Shown here: positions 21,390 to 34,032 of the stretch, in pieces | Layout: each line of letters begins with the position of its first letter | How positions within the stretch are numbered: the first letter of the stretch is position 1 | Source: Nymphaea colorata | Lineage: Eukaryota > Streptophyta > Magnoliopsida > Nymphaeales > Nymphaeaceae | Assembly (NCBI RefSeq): GCF_008831285.2 | Contig: NC_045144.1 | Coordinates: forward strand, 4,642,268-4,706,267 | Reading direction: 5' to 3' | Length of the DNA stretch: 64,000 bases | Notes under the pieces: model-generated | What the model saw: only the letters and a program-made list of their open reading frames with translations | Database searches by the model: none | What the model was told of the DNA's origin: nothing | Position numbers and translations under genes: made by a program

Positions 21390-23300
21390 TCTTTGGCCAC
21401 TTTGTATATTCTTTTTGTAACTTGAAACAAAGCGAAATTGAAAAGAAAAAAGATGAAAGCGTGGAGGATGGCTTGTCCTTCTTTTTTAGGGCATGTATCT
21501 TGCTATATATTGTATTTTTGTCGATTGATGAAAATGTGCTACTGATGAATTAGTAGGACACGTTTTCGTCACAGATCGAAATGCCTGATCTCCATTAGCC
21601 AAAAAAGGGTAATTAATTTGTTTAGTGACACTACTGTATGTGCACATAAAGTTTTCCAGTGGCGCAGCTTTGCCACTTTCACTTTCAGTGACGGTAACTA
21701 GAGTAACGACCTAAGCGGCCCAAAGTTTTTGTGACTGAAGATCATTAGTGACTCGCATTTGCGCTACTAAATGTGAAGCCTGTTTTAGTGATTATTGTAT
21801 TGTTTTTGAAGTGTGCAAGACCGATGTTGCATTACAATATCGAACCTGGCATCCTTAGGGAACTTCCTAATATATATATATATATACAGAAAGGAATTGC
21901 CACACTAATTTCATCAAGTTCTCATACAATGGTGTGTGATTAAAGTCTACACTATAACAACAATGTCTTCTCAACCTGTGAAATTGCACCATGGTTAGAG
22001 ACATGCATCCAGTCAGCGCTTGGATGTGTCTGGGAGAGCGGAGGCGAGCATCCAAAAATGAAGGTGCAATAAATTTTGTGAGACGTGTTCAGATATTTCC
22101 CTCCAAAAAGTTTTACTTGTTATAATCTTTTAAAAAAAAATATTATATTTGGACCGTTTAAAAGTCTCCAAAAATACAATTTAACCTAGTTTTCAAAATT
22201 ATAGTTCGGCTTCTCTGACAAGAAATTCCTACGTCATCCAAACACCACTTCAACAGCTAATTGTATAGGTTCTTTGCATGTTCAAATTACCATGTACGTT
22301 CAAATAGATCAAACGCCAGCACCACCATAATTATGGCAGATCGAATCTGTGTAAGCAACAAGTAAAAAGCAAAGAGGATGGCGGGTACTTTTGAATTTTT
22401 TTTATAAAACAATGGATTTTTTTTTTCTTTTTCACGTTCCTTTTTCACCTTTTTAAAAAGTTTTTTTTTTAATTTATTTTAATGAAAGTATTTTGGTCAT
22501 TACACACTCATATGCATTTGTGCACCCTTTCACAATAATAATAGGGTTATTTTAGTAGTTTCCAGTAACCAATACAGGTTTGGCCACAAGCAGTAACCCA
22601 ATGTTCATTTCCATCCCCAAGCGACAAGTTTAAATTAACCATATTTAACAAAGCTTTTTTACTTTTTAATCCAAGTTACTTATAGGGTGGAAAAATTTTA
22701 TTACTTGGATAATAATGACTTTTTGGGGAGGTCACAACATAGATTGATAAGGCCATTTTAATTAGTAAGATAAAAAAAAAATAGCTCTCAAATTTCATGA
22801 AGTTTGGAGCTAATTAGAGAAAGGTGTGAAGTGTGTTAAAGTTGAAAACCTTGGATCAAGTCTTTACAATGGCACCTTTTTTTTTTGGAGGTGTTTGATT
22901 ACTTTAGATTTTGTGCTTTTGTTGATGTAACAAAAGACCTGGTTTATTAGTGGTAGTGTACTGGACCGCAAAGGCGGTCCATTTAAGAACTCGTGTTCAA
23001 AAGTCACTATCACGTTCTAGTGTGTTCTATTTGTTAATTCAAGAGCGGTGTATAAAAAAAAGCCAATGGTCTTTTTTAGAGAATGAACCACTCCCCTTAA
23101 AAAAGAGAAAAAAAAGCTGAAGTAAGGAAAGAGTTCGACCTTAAATCTATGATTCTCAAATCTTAACTCCACGGCCTTTGTATATTACGCTTGTATATTA
23201 CGCTGGAGGACATGATCAATTCAAGTCTGAGTTGTATTGGAACCGATCAAAAGTTCGAAAAACATTAAACCGCCAAAAGAAGGAAAAAAAAAAAACAAAG
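21390..23300. other. AT-rich intergenic DNA, nothing firm
   Basis: 21618-21795 contains words such as TTTAGTGACA, CAGTGACGG and GTGACTCGC on both strands that resemble a decayed MITE. 22940-23020 has a weak tRNA-like pattern (AGTGGTAGTGTACTGG, then GTGTTCAAAAGTC) that could be a SINE relic. No ORF could be supported. Confidence 0.3.
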
Positions 23301-23324
23301 ATGTTGAGAACTCTTATTGAATAC

Positions 23325-23330
23325 TTTATT
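23325..23330 (-). terminator. Poly(A) signal of the 23486-23848 gene
   Basis: The minus strand reads AATAAA within CTCCAATAAAGTATTC, the same 3' UTR words as after the paralogue at 325-696. Confidence 0.6.
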
Positions 23331-23485
23331 GGAGAAATCATGCACCAAAACAATTTCCGGCACACTAAAAGAACACAGCTTAACTAAAAGCATAGGAACA
23401 AAGAGACTCCACCGTCTAGATACTTAATCAGTTTTTCTCCCTTCCCTGCCCGGGTTCCAGGCAGACCAACCATGCTGGTTGTCGA

Positions 23486-23848
23486 CTAAAGAGGTGGCGG
23501 AGGAGCAGCTCCACAGATGGCGGCGATCGCCTGGTCGAATGGTATGCCGAGCAACTGATGGAGGCCGTCGGTGCAGGACGCCGGCAGGCCCCTGATGGCG
23601 TCGCAGGCAAGCTCGCTGATAGGAGTCCGGTGCTGGATGAAGCCCACAATCTCGTTGACGTAGGCTTTGAGTGAGGAGATGCACTGGATGATCTCCAAGA
23701 AGGGGACGGGCAGGAGGAAGGAGGGGAATTCTGGAAGCAGCCATTCTGGTTTCTTCCCCTCACCTGCTGCAGCCCAGGCAAGCTGCGTGGCCAATGGGGC
23801 CAACACGAGCACGACCAACAGCGACCCATTGATCATGCTCATCTTCAT
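23486..23848 (-). CDS. Small secreted four-cysteine protein, prolamin-like type, copy A3
   Basis: An intronless ORF of 120 codons. The signal peptide covers residues 1-26 (MKMSMINGSLLVVLVLAPLA then TQLAWA), almost identical to that of the 325-696 copy. The mature domain has four cysteines spaced C-x25-C-x9-C-x19-C and a CGAAPPPPL tail. The region SFLLPVPFLEIIQC and LLGIPFDQ is shared with the 4491 copy, so this copy combines features of both. The upstream flank also shares words with those two genes (AATGCTCTTAAG and GTTCATGAGCAT on the minus strand). It lies beyond the two retrotransposons in inverted orientation. EC1/ECA1-like family assignment by spacing; function unknown. Confidence 0.8.
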   Translation of the reverse strand: MKMSMINGSLLVVLVLAPLATQLAWAAAGEGKKPEWLLPEFPSFLLPVPFLEIIQCISSLKAYVNEIVGFIQHRTPISELACDAIRGLPASCTDGLHQLLGIPFDQAIAAICGAAPPPPL

Positions 23849-23992
23849 CTTTACTGGTTACCAGATAAAATTTTTTGAACTTTGGCCTAATCTTTCAGAT
23901 GCCTGTATTTTTTCACAGTAGAACGGACGTATATCTAATGCTCATGAACAGAAACGTCCTTAAGAGCATTTATTTCTATGTAAGCGACGCAG

Positions 23993-23998
<6 letters not shown>

Positions 23999-24023
<25 letters not shown>

Positions 24024-24025
24024 AT
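23999..24025. repeat. (AG)n microsatellite in the 5' flank of the 23486-23848 gene
   Basis: About 13 AG units roughly 150 bp upstream of the start codon, in the likely promoter or 5' UTR. Confidence 0.9.
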
Positions 24026-25600
24026 AAAAGAAGAAACTCATGAAGTTTAATTTGTCGTCCGAGAAACAGATTTGTTGAAGTTTCGTTAAGATTTCGAGCT
24101 TTTAATTTCCTTGGAATACAATCACTTTAATTCTCGTTTCATTTGCTCCTGATCAATTTGAGCGCTTGGATTCAATAAGACATTAATTCACGCATATAAG
24201 ATAAGCAATTAATGTTCAGATGCCAATGTGGTAAAAGATTTAATTTTCTTACTGAATTGGACGAATATCGGAAATTTGATAACAATAAAAGTAAAATCAA
24301 AATATGATTTTGTATTTTTAACATATTGGAATCCAGAATCAGGTTCCAGGCAGTTAGATTAAGCAATAGTATCTGGTGAAATCTTTTAACATCACGAACC
24401 CAATTGCGTATGGATTAATATGAATCGGCAGATCATGTTTGAACACAACAAACTAAGTTCCGAACCTAAACAAATGCATCTAATAAAGAGTAGAGGATCT
24501 GCTTTGAATATTTCTTACATTCAGCCCCTTTGATTTTGTTTCCATTCAATTCATTCTCTGTAAAGTTAATGTCATCTTCAATTTTGTTCAGTTTTTGGGG
24601 CTCGGGATTAAGCAAAATCCTATTAACTGCATCATAAACGTGATTTCATTGTAACTTATGTTACCATTTCGAGTACTGTAAGATCTCCTGGAAAGGGTGT
24701 CTGATAAGAAGAAGATGTATTATGTTCTTGAAACACATATTTGAAGAAGGCCACACATAAAAAAATATCTTAGTCAGTTAATCGGTGTAACTCAATTAAG
24801 CTCACTACACAAACTACCTACTTAAATCAAAATACTGCTCCTTTGCATTTAATCACACAAGTAGATTATTATTTTTTTTAAAAAAAAAAGCAAATTGGAA
24901 AGAAAAACACAGAAAAAAAAACGATAAAACAATATATTTCTAATGAAGGAGCACAAACCAAGTTATGCCATACAGTAACAAACAAGATAAACTACTACTC
25001 TTGCCTTCAGTAAAAGGGGAAAAAAAAAAAGACTTGCTTCAAACTTCTTTATGCAACAAACTCAGCTGCGTTCCCAATCTAACCACCCAAACCATGAACA
25101 ACACATCGAACTCCAATTACAAAGACCAAATTCTTGAAAACCTATCTTAGATCTTTGAAATGCGCTTGTTTTTAACTAGAAACTTGTATTAATTTTAAAC
25201 ACCCCCTAAGTCTCTTCGTGCAACAAAATTAATGAGAAAATTTTCAAAAAATCACATAAAGATTAGGCACAGCAATGAAAAACACGAATAAATACTTCAC
25301 CATATTGTTAAAACACATACCAATGATTTTCCATCTTGCATGATTAACAAACGAATCCACGCACAAACTGTTTTTCTGCAAATTAGATACTAAATCAGTA
25401 AATAATTAAGTTTTCCTTGAACAATTTCCTAGCTTGTGTTAATAGATAAAAAAAACGAACATTCATGTAATTATTCTAGACATTGTTAAGAAAAAGGGTA
25501 GCATGTTTGGATATAGTTGACGATGTTCGCTGGTGCAAACAGATGAACTTAGAGCATTTCAGCAATCTTTTCGTCATATTAATTAATTCCAACAGTGACT
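24026..25600. other. AT-rich intergenic DNA, nothing recognised
   Basis: Numerous A-runs and T-runs; no ORF with recognisable content and no RNA gene. Confidence 0.4.
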
Positions 25601-25606
25601 AAGTTA

Positions 25607-25765
25607 CATAGGGGCTGGTGTGGGTCGCCCACCCACATCAGCCTCCGAAAAGTTTCATTGAAAAATTGAAAACGATGTTGTGATGACTTAAAAATTTTAT
25701 GGAGTCAATTTAAATTATAATTGAGCGCCCATCAGGCAAAATATCCTGGCTCTGCCGCTGGACCT
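25607..25765. mobile_element. Probable hAT-type MITE relic
   Basis: Left part GGGGCTGGTGTGGGTCGCCCACCC; right end reads CCTGGCTCTGCCGCTG, matching the reverse complement of the CAGnGGCGGAGCCAG end seen in the intact MITE at 11992-12185. Boundaries and target duplication could not be fixed. Confidence 0.4.
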
Positions 25766-26219
25766 AATTTAAATTAGTAATAACCTAAGGTTTGTTTTTT
25801 GAATAGTTCTTCATGCCCTTTTTTTCAATTTTTCTTCTTTAATTCTTTGACAAGTGCACATTTTGCTATTAAATTATGCATGGCATAAATGATGTTCGAT
25901 ACCGTTTCTAGCCGCGCTTGCTACAAGCAGTGTCAGTAAAACTTTTACCGACCCTTCTTACCTCTTTAACGACCCAAAAAAAGAAAAAAAAATCGTATGC
26001 GTATTTTTAATTAATTTTCACCAACTCAACTCGTAGAAATGAAGAAAGTTATTGTCATTATATCCCCTTCAACTGCAAGTAACAAGCTAATTGGCGATGC
26101 ATGAATAATGATGATGCTCCTTTTCATGGATGAGATCTAAGCATTTCAGCAGACTGAAGACGCTTTAACATTTTTGTTTAAACAACAGCACTCTGAAACG
26201 TAACGCACATTAGATTTGC

Positions 26220-26609
26220 TTAGATGGTGGGAATTGGTGCATCGGCGGGGCTGATACCCGGCAGTCCGCAGGCAGCACGTACATCTCCGGCCTCATAATG
26301 GACAAGGTCCAGCAGGAAATGGAGGGCGTCCAGGCACAGGGGTTTGTCGGCCAGAACCTTGCAGGCAAGCTCCCCGAGGTACTTTCCCTGCCCCAAGTTC
26401 AAGAAGAACTCGTCAACGTGTTCAGCCAATCCGTCCAGGCAACCAAGAACGGCCTTTACTTGAGTAGTCAGGACTTCTTCTGCTTCTGCTGACTCGGGCC
26501 CGCCTGCCTCTGGACCGCTCGCCTCCAGCGCCCTCGCCCTCGCCTGCTGTATGGCCAATGGAGCCAACACCACGAAGGCCAGCAACAGCACCTTGGTAAT
26601 CTTCATCAT
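26220..26609 (-). CDS. Small secreted four-cysteine protein, prolamin-like type, copy B2
   Basis: An intronless ORF. The open frame extends 24 codons further upstream (to 26681) through a poly-alanine tract encoded by GCT/GCA repeats. I choose the MMKITKVLLLAF start at 26609, because it gives a normal signal peptide and matches the start context of the paralogue at 2341-2718. The product is 129 residues: signal peptide about 1-26, Gly/Pro/Glu linker with the repeat GPEAGGPES, then four cysteines spaced C-x25-C-x8-C-x21-C and the tail CGLPGISPADAPIPTI. TATA at 26704-26711 on the minus strand. Group assignment and function as for the other cluster members: secreted, EC1/ECA1-like by spacing, role unknown. 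Confidence 0.78.
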   Translation of the reverse strand: MMKITKVLLLAFVVLAPLAIQQARARALEASGPEAGGPESAEAEEVLTTQVKAVLGCLDGLAEHVDEFFLNLGQGKYLGELACKVLADKPLCLDALHFLLDLVHYEAGDVRAACGLPGISPADAPIPTI

Positions 26610-26636
26610 CTTGCCTCTGCTAGCTGCTTTTGTTTC

Positions 26637-26660
26637 TGCTGCTGCTGCTGCTGCTGCTGC
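26637..26660. repeat. (GCT)n trinucleotide repeat in the 5' UTR of the 26220-26609 gene
   Basis: About eight GCT units. If translation started at 26681 instead, they would encode a poly-alanine run ahead of the signal peptide. Confidence 0.85.
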
Positions 26661-26703
26661 TTCTGCCTGCTTTTTGGTCACAGAAATGTTTTCTCTAAAG
26701 CAT

Positions 26704-26711
26704 GTATTTAT
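26704..26711 (-). promoter_or_regulatory. Probable TATA box of the 26220-26609 gene
   Basis: The minus strand reads TATAAATAC, conserved with the TATAAATA upstream of the paralogue (2808-2815). Confidence 0.5.
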
Positions 26712-26829
26712 ACAGTTTCGATGATCAAGTAACGGCCAGGTAATTCATTACAACCTTCACTCCCCAAGGTTTAATGAGAACTGAAAATTTTATGAGGTAC
26801 TGTTAATGTGCTTAATGCCATTAATTAAT

Positions 26830-29800
26830 TGCACAGAAGAAGGACTACTTAAGGAAACGTTGCGGAGCAATGGAGGAGGAAGAAGGGAGAAAAGAGACTG
26901 ACATGTATGGATTTTAGGTAGAGATTAGACAGTTAGATAGATTATAATTTTTCAATACATATTCTAGATGGTAACAAGTTCTGGTATGGAACTAAAATGT
27001 TTTATAACCATAACGTGCACGCATTTGAACGTTATGCTTTTTCTCCGTTGTACATTTATTATAATTATATTTTCACCTTTTCTCGAAGACAGGTTAAACA
27101 CGTATTTTGTTTCCTCGTATAGGCTTATGATCATCAAATGACACAGGCAGGCTTAATTTCTTTTAAAATTGCTTAATAGTGCTTATAAAAAGCATATGAT
27201 TCTCCAATAAGCATACTCGAACCACTAAGATTCAGATTCTATTAAATCTGTCTTGGCTACTCACTTGGTACCTACTCATACCTCGAAGCGGGTTATGTAC
27301 GTCTTACTGGTACACCAAATTTTCTGGTGTCAGTATTCTTGGTTAATGACAAAAGCATTCTTGGTTAATAAAAAAAATTGTAAAGACAAAAAAAAAACCA
27401 AAAAACTTAAAAAGAATAAAAAGAAATATTTTTTAAATAAATTGAGGATCTCTAACCTACTTTTCTCATAGGGGTAAAATCCTATTATAGGTTCCGTATA
27501 AAAGGAATTTTAGATCAGCATCAAATTTTGCCTTAATTAACATATGATATGAAATCAGATACCCATGCACCATATGATTTTTCTTACTCAATTTGATCAA
27601 CATATATCGAAATTTGATACAAAGTGAAATTTAAATATAGTTTTGTATTTTTGAAGATTCAAATAGATATCCTAAATAAAACAACATCTTTTCATTTTGA
27701 AGATCGGTTCTTTATGTATCATAATATGGTTCATATTCAATTGTTCATCTAAAAGTCGAATAAATCTGAATGTGAAAATAAAAGCCGGATTCAAATCATG
27801 AATTTAAAAACCGAATTCAAATATGATGTAAATAAAAATACTGGCCACAAGGACAAGATAGAAGATGAACACAGATCTGCTTCTGCTTTCAGGGAAGACC
27901 CCAAAAAGATTTTTTTTTTTTTTAACATATCGTATCTCGGTCGCTTTATCGGATTGCTCTGTCTACAATTGATTTGCTGATAGTTTTTCTCCTTGCTTTT
28001 TGTTGCTCTCTGTCCCTGTACTCTTCCACCGCCTCTTGCCTCGTTGTTCACTGGCGAGTCTCAAAGCATCTACTACATTAACAAAGGAGTTATCAACAGC
28101 GCAGAACTTGGCTTTGCTCGGGGAAAAGGAACCGGAAAAGAGAATAGCAACAGAGAAAAAGAAAAAACGGATGGGAACGATAGCTCACCTGAAGCGGAGG
28201 CCTATTTTCCAGCGAGAACGGAGAAACCTGTTTTTCCGGGGGACTCTATTCGACTTCTCTCTCTCTCTTCACTATTTTGTTTTGGGTTTCTTCACTTCAC
28301 TATTCCAGAACTTCTTCTTTAGTTTTTTCGTCCTTATCAATCGTATAAAAACTATGGAAAAAATATTGATGATCAATACACAAAACAGTTAGTAGTATAG
28401 AAGAATACAGATCCAGAAACCATTGTTAAACGTCATGCAGAAAACAAGAGATTGATTTTTCCTTTTGTTTTTTTAACTTTCTCAACCCATGGCAAGGTTT
28501 GAAACCATTAGAATCATATTGGCCGCAATTGCATAATTTAGTTAGCAATTTTTTCAATTTGATGTAAATCAACAGTTTTTAAATGGTCTTTCAGATAAGG
28601 GCATATTTTAATTGGTGGCAATTTTCATTGCAATTAGTTAAAAAGAAAAGTTGGAAGAGGAAGACACATTAACTAAAGGTTGTGTCAGAGATCAATACCT
28701 TAGCTTCTTTCTTAAATGTTGAATCTGTATTTTTTTGTTACCAAATTTGTTCCCCCTACATCAAATTTAAAATATCAAAAATGTTTTCTCAGTTTGTTAA
28801 AACTTAGAAAAACCTTGGTCTTGTGTTCTATGATCTCCCATTTCTCGACCTTGTGTCCCAAACATTTTTTCAGATTTGGGCATTGCATGTATATGAACTG
28901 GGAGAAAATTATCGACATTTAAATTCCTTACATATATGAATTGGGAGAAAATTCCTTATGTATGAACTGGTAGAAAACTATTAATGTTTAAAAGGAAATG
29001 GAAGGTTTATATATGGGGTGCTTAAAAGTGGCGCAAAAACTAACAACTAACTTTCAATACGAACATTAAGAAGTAAGCAAGTTTTACAATTTTAACTATA
29101 CAAATAATGGTGGTGTGTTTATAGGGAAGTCATTTGAAACGGATATCCGACCAAACCATTCCGAGAAAGACATATATAGAAAAAAAAATGTAACATTCGA
29201 TTAAAAAATCAGATAAGAAATGACATCTGATCAGATTTGGATTCAGATGTACATAAACATCCTATCGGATTCAGATTCAGATCGGATTTAGTTTTAAATA
29301 ATTATTCTATATTCAATGCTCTTATATTTAAAATATCGGCCAGAATCGACCCACAATTTGAATTCAAATTTGGATTCAGATATGAATGTAAAAATCAGAT
29401 TCAGATTTAACTTCTCATTCATGTTTAAATTTCAATTTGAATTCGAGTATATGAATATCCAAAAAAGTCGATATTGTTAAAATTATATATGATTCAAATT
29501 CGATCCATTGACATATCGAGACTCGAACACTCTTTCTTCCATCACACTCGTCAAAGGTACCACAATTTCAGTTCAATTTTAAGATAATGAAACTGAGCAC
29601 CTCAATGTATGAAAATGTTTTTGCATTTTTTAAGCCAAATATCCCAAAATACATCTCTTGGTAATCAAACATGCCTAAAGAGTGTACTCGAACTATGATT
29701 GAGACAAGACAATTTGTTTCATTTGTACTCTTCATCATTCAAACATGGTAAAAAGGTGTTCCAAGGCATCTTCGAAATTGGTTCAATTTTTTTGTGTTTT

Positions 29801-30204
29801 AATGCCTTGGAAACTGAAAGCCTTTACACTGGAGGAAGTGATAAAGTTTGGGGGTACAAAAGAAGAGGCAAGATTAGAAAGGGGAAGCGATTTTTTCATG
29901 ATTTAATTTCTATTTCCTCCTCTCGAACATGAGTTGCCGCGCATTTTGCTTGAAAAGGTAATATATCTATATATAAGAGGGAGTACTTTGGCTGAGCTTG
30001 ATGCCCTTAATAACTCTGTCTCTGCATATATTCAAATGTGAACTTTAGGCATGTCTGTCATCTGAGGTAAAATCTTAGGTTTTAAATCATCAGATGCTCA
30101 TGCATAGTAGGTAGTTGTTCTCTTTTAGCACAAACTATATGAGATGATTTAATGATAAGGCTAGAGCTGGTGCATATATACCATCTAATCACTCATCTCT
30201 ACAT
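26830..30204. other. AT-rich intergenic DNA with dispersed repeats
   Basis: Contains ATCCGAATCC-like repeat stretches at 27480-27830 and 29130-29520, and three loose tandem units containing GAACTGGGAGAAAATT at 28885-28985. Overlapping ORFs at 27990-28390 carry no recognisable protein block. Nothing else could be supported. Confidence 0.4.
29130..29520. repeat. Dispersed AT-rich repeat (ATCCGAATCC-like), best copy
   Basis: Dense words such as CATCTGATCAGATTTGGATTC, ATCGGATTCAGATTCAGATC and AATTTGAATTCAAATTTGGA, in both orientations. Related stretches are listed under 1085-1425. Confidence 0.5.
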
Positions 30205-30214
30205 GTGCATATAT

Positions 30215-30228
30215 GTCTCTCTCTCTCT

Positions 30229-30326
<98 letters not shown>

Positions 30327-30330
30327 TGAG
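30215..30330. repeat. Compound microsatellite (CT)n(TA)n(GA)n
   Basis: About 8 CT units, about 36 uninterrupted TA units (30231-30303) and about 13 GA units. The order makes the whole tract close to its own reverse complement. Confidence 0.95.
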
Positions 30331-30724
30331 AGGCCCCGGTGGCTGGTAGCTAGATGGCTAGTTGCTGGTTTAAGTACTAGCATGGGGTCAATGATTAACA
30401 AGAGTAAAGGGAAAAAGGGAGCCTTAGTTTCTCAAGGCCTCATATCCAAAAGGGGAAAAGAGAGAGAACAAGAGAGATGAAGCCAACCAAATGGAAAATC
30501 ATTAATAAAAACTTGGTGACAAGAAGTCACCACAGTACAAAACAGGAAAAAAAGCAGCGAACAAAAGAAGACAACAGAAAAGAGAGAAGTAGGAGAGAAA
30601 GAGGGAGAGAGCACATGGATATGAAATTGTATAACGCTCAAAAGTGACATAACATATCTAACAGAGATTTCAACCAACAGTAATTAGAATATGTTGCCTA
30701 TTAAGCTGCATTTAACATACATCA

Positions 30725-33369
30725 TCATACGTGAAATATTTGGTCTTCTATGGTGAGTGGATATGGAATGTCTTCCATCATTTGGAACGCATTGTAGATG
30801 CCAGTCTGCTCTATTATCTGCACCAAGAATTCCCACTGTTACATTTCTCTAGGACACCATAAAGACAATAAACACATTGCTAAATCTAAGAAACTAGGAG
30901 TACCTATTTGATATGAATCACTGGTAAACCCAATACAATTACAAGTGCCAGAGATATTAAAAGCAACGACTAGCAACCTTCAAAGTGGTGCACAATTATT
31001 AATATGCTGAACTTATGCTTGTATTAACTTATGCTGGACTACGAAGATTATGTTGAATGTTCAGTGCTTTTTTAACGTTTTGAGCATTAGGCCCTGGGTC
31101 TCTTCACAATCAAATTAGAAGGGCATTTATTACCAAATTCTGAAAAAAGAGCTATAGTTTAAAAGACACCTTTTCCTTGTGGGGGTGTACACATAATCCT
31201 CTTTATATCTAAGGACATTTGATAGGGAGCCGAACATCTAGCTTGTTGCACATATTTCTTATAATTATTTACTTTAATAGTGCTTCATAGCAAAAAATTT
31301 CTGGCTCTACCACTACACGATTCGCCTATTTTATATCTTTTCATCATGGGCAGATCACGTCATAAATCTAACAAGAACAAGGAATACATGTTCTCAATTT
31401 GATTTCCTTAATGTCTCAAGTTCAATTTCACACGGATTCCCCAATATCCTGCATAATCATAACGTTCTACCAACATTTTCTCGTCATGGAAAGTCTAGTA
31501 ATAAATTAAAAACGTTCATCTTCACTAAAAAATATAGGAGAATATGTATATAAAGCCTCTAAAATTAAATAATTTAAAATAAAATATTGCAACAAAATTA
31601 CGACACTTCAAAAACTTTTGGCATGAATAACTCATATGAATTTCATACACTCTATTTAACTAGGAAGTGGGCATCCATATTTGATCTATTAATAGAGCTA
31701 GTAAACAATGGTAGCGTTTTTTTTTAATTTTATGATTTCAATGCGAGAGAGAAGACTGCGTACCTTCTCTCGCAAAACCTCATTTGTTGCCTTGAGTATG
31801 TTCTCCTTCAAACGAAATTCAAATTTCAGCTACAACTTCACTTGATATACATTGCAGAAGTAGGAGTAATTTCAAAGTAGGAAGGAAAAAAGAGGTACAT
31901 AGTCTATGTATTGCTTAATAAATATTATCAACATTGTACAAAAACAGGCGTGGCATCTCAAACTAAAACATCTTTATTGCTCATCAGTGTTGTTGAACGT
32001 TGAATTGAATTTGGCCAGTTCAGGAATTTAACTGAATCATTTGTGAATCGGCAAAAAGTATTAAACAGGTAGTTACTGACTCTTATATACTAGACTTGAT
32101 AGGAATCATGTAGGCAACTGATTATAGTCAGATCAGGCACTGAAGATTAAGTTATAATATAAAATTCAAGTTGTTTTTTCAAGAGTTGAAACAACCCTCA
32201 GAGGAGACAAGAAGCTTCATTTAAGGAAAACTCATTTGTCCACTCTATTTTGGACTTTTGAAAAAACAGCTTGGCTTTCATATTTACAAATTAGTCTTTA
32301 CCTTCTGATCATCTTGGAATTCATGGCCCCACAATGTCTTGTATATGGGTGTCTGATAGCTATCTGTTTACCTTATTATATTCATCCTTTGTAAAAATAA
32401 ATAAATAAAAGTATAAAGTTAATCATAAAAGCCTTTAATATATTTTCAATTAGTAAAAAATGTCACATGGTACTCCTTATAATGACCACTAATTCAAAAT
32501 ATAATCGGCTTGCTACCAATTCAATTCAAATCAGTTAAGTTTGGTTTTTGCATCAGTACATATTTTTTTTTAAGTATCCACATTGTTTTGTGGTTTTACT
32601 TTACTTGTATGCTAACTTTTTGTATAGAAGCTCTTTGTATCAATATTATTTTGCTAAAGATAGAGCTTTAATAAAGGCCATGACAGTTCAGTAGTACTTT
32701 TTCCCAAGAATGGCATATAATGTCCATTCCTAACTACATGAATTTGTACATATTTGAGATGCCCCTTGTGCTGGCTGTACTAACTCTCTTTTCTGTTGGT
32801 ACTTGAAGAAAAGTGGCAAACTTAACTTGCAATATGTGTTTCCAGTATTTACAGTAAACATGTCTTATGTAGAGCAAGTTTTGGGTTTGCATTAATACTA
32901 TAGGGGGATTTGAATACCTTTGATCTTGTTTCTCAAGTAATTTGAGATCTTTAGATTTTTTTTTTAATACACCGGGGTTCTGAAGTAATAGTTGAAACAC
33001 TTCGGAACTCAAATCACTTCATATCTTCTTAAGTTTCTTGTTTCTGAAGTGGTCTGAGAACTTCAGATTTGATTTCAATCAAGGATTCCTTTGTCATATA
33101 TTTTCTACATTTTGTCTTCATGTTCACAAGTTGATCGCATCTTGTTTTCTTTTCAAAAACAAGTGCCAGCTTATTAATTCAGGACTCATGGCTCTAGGCA
33201 GAGGTTCACCTTTTGGCGCGTGCTTTTGATAATTCAATGCCTTGTACACTGCAAAACCAGCACCGCTAATGGAGGTAAGATCCGATTCGTGTGGCCGGTT
33301 CAAGAGTTCCACATGCCAGTATCTTTTAAACGTGCTGAAAATATCTTAAGAATTCGTAAATTATTCTTC

Positions 33370-33419
<50 letters not shown>

Positions 33420-34000
33420 CAATTCATATTAAATTCAACTACATTGGTGGATCGGTTGATTTGCCAAATCAATAACTTCATTGATTCTATTCACCAACCT
33501 AGTTATTACTTCATGAATAGTACTGCAAATCAGTTCCTATGGAAATTGGTTGCAATTTTATTGCAATTAATTAACAGGCAAAGTTTCTAGTGAACCAGGA
33601 AGACACAGCAAACCCGACGTAGGTGTAAAAGAGTTAATTAAGGATAGCTTCGTACCTTGTTTCTCAAAACTTGAATCTCTTGGAGCATGACTTCATCCTG
33701 AGATGGATTAAGTTATCAAATTAGATCATACGAAATTTGTAGTTATAGCAAATGAAAATATATAGCAATACATAAATAGATACATGTATATATATGTGTG
33801 TGTGTGTGTGTTCACCTTCATTGATCGTACGTGACAGATCCACAGCTGGAGGTGCTTTTCCAACGATTGCAGCTCTTCTAGCGTCATGTTCCCCATTCCC
33901 TCTCCCATCATGTAGCTGAAAACATATATATGCTGGTGAACTAGAACCCAACACATTTTTCTTGCTCTCTCTCTCTCTCTCGCTCCCTCTCTCTCTCTTG

Positions 34001-34032
<32 letters not shown>

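Noticed and set aside
26610-26681. N-terminal extension with poly-alanine on the 26220 gene
   Set aside because: The paralogue starts at the equivalent of 26609 and the extension would bury the signal peptide; better read as 5' UTR with a GCT repeat.
30205-30480. 91-codon ORF made of repeated IY and RE residues
   Set aside because: It is a translation of the (TA)n and (GA)n microsatellite; not a gene.
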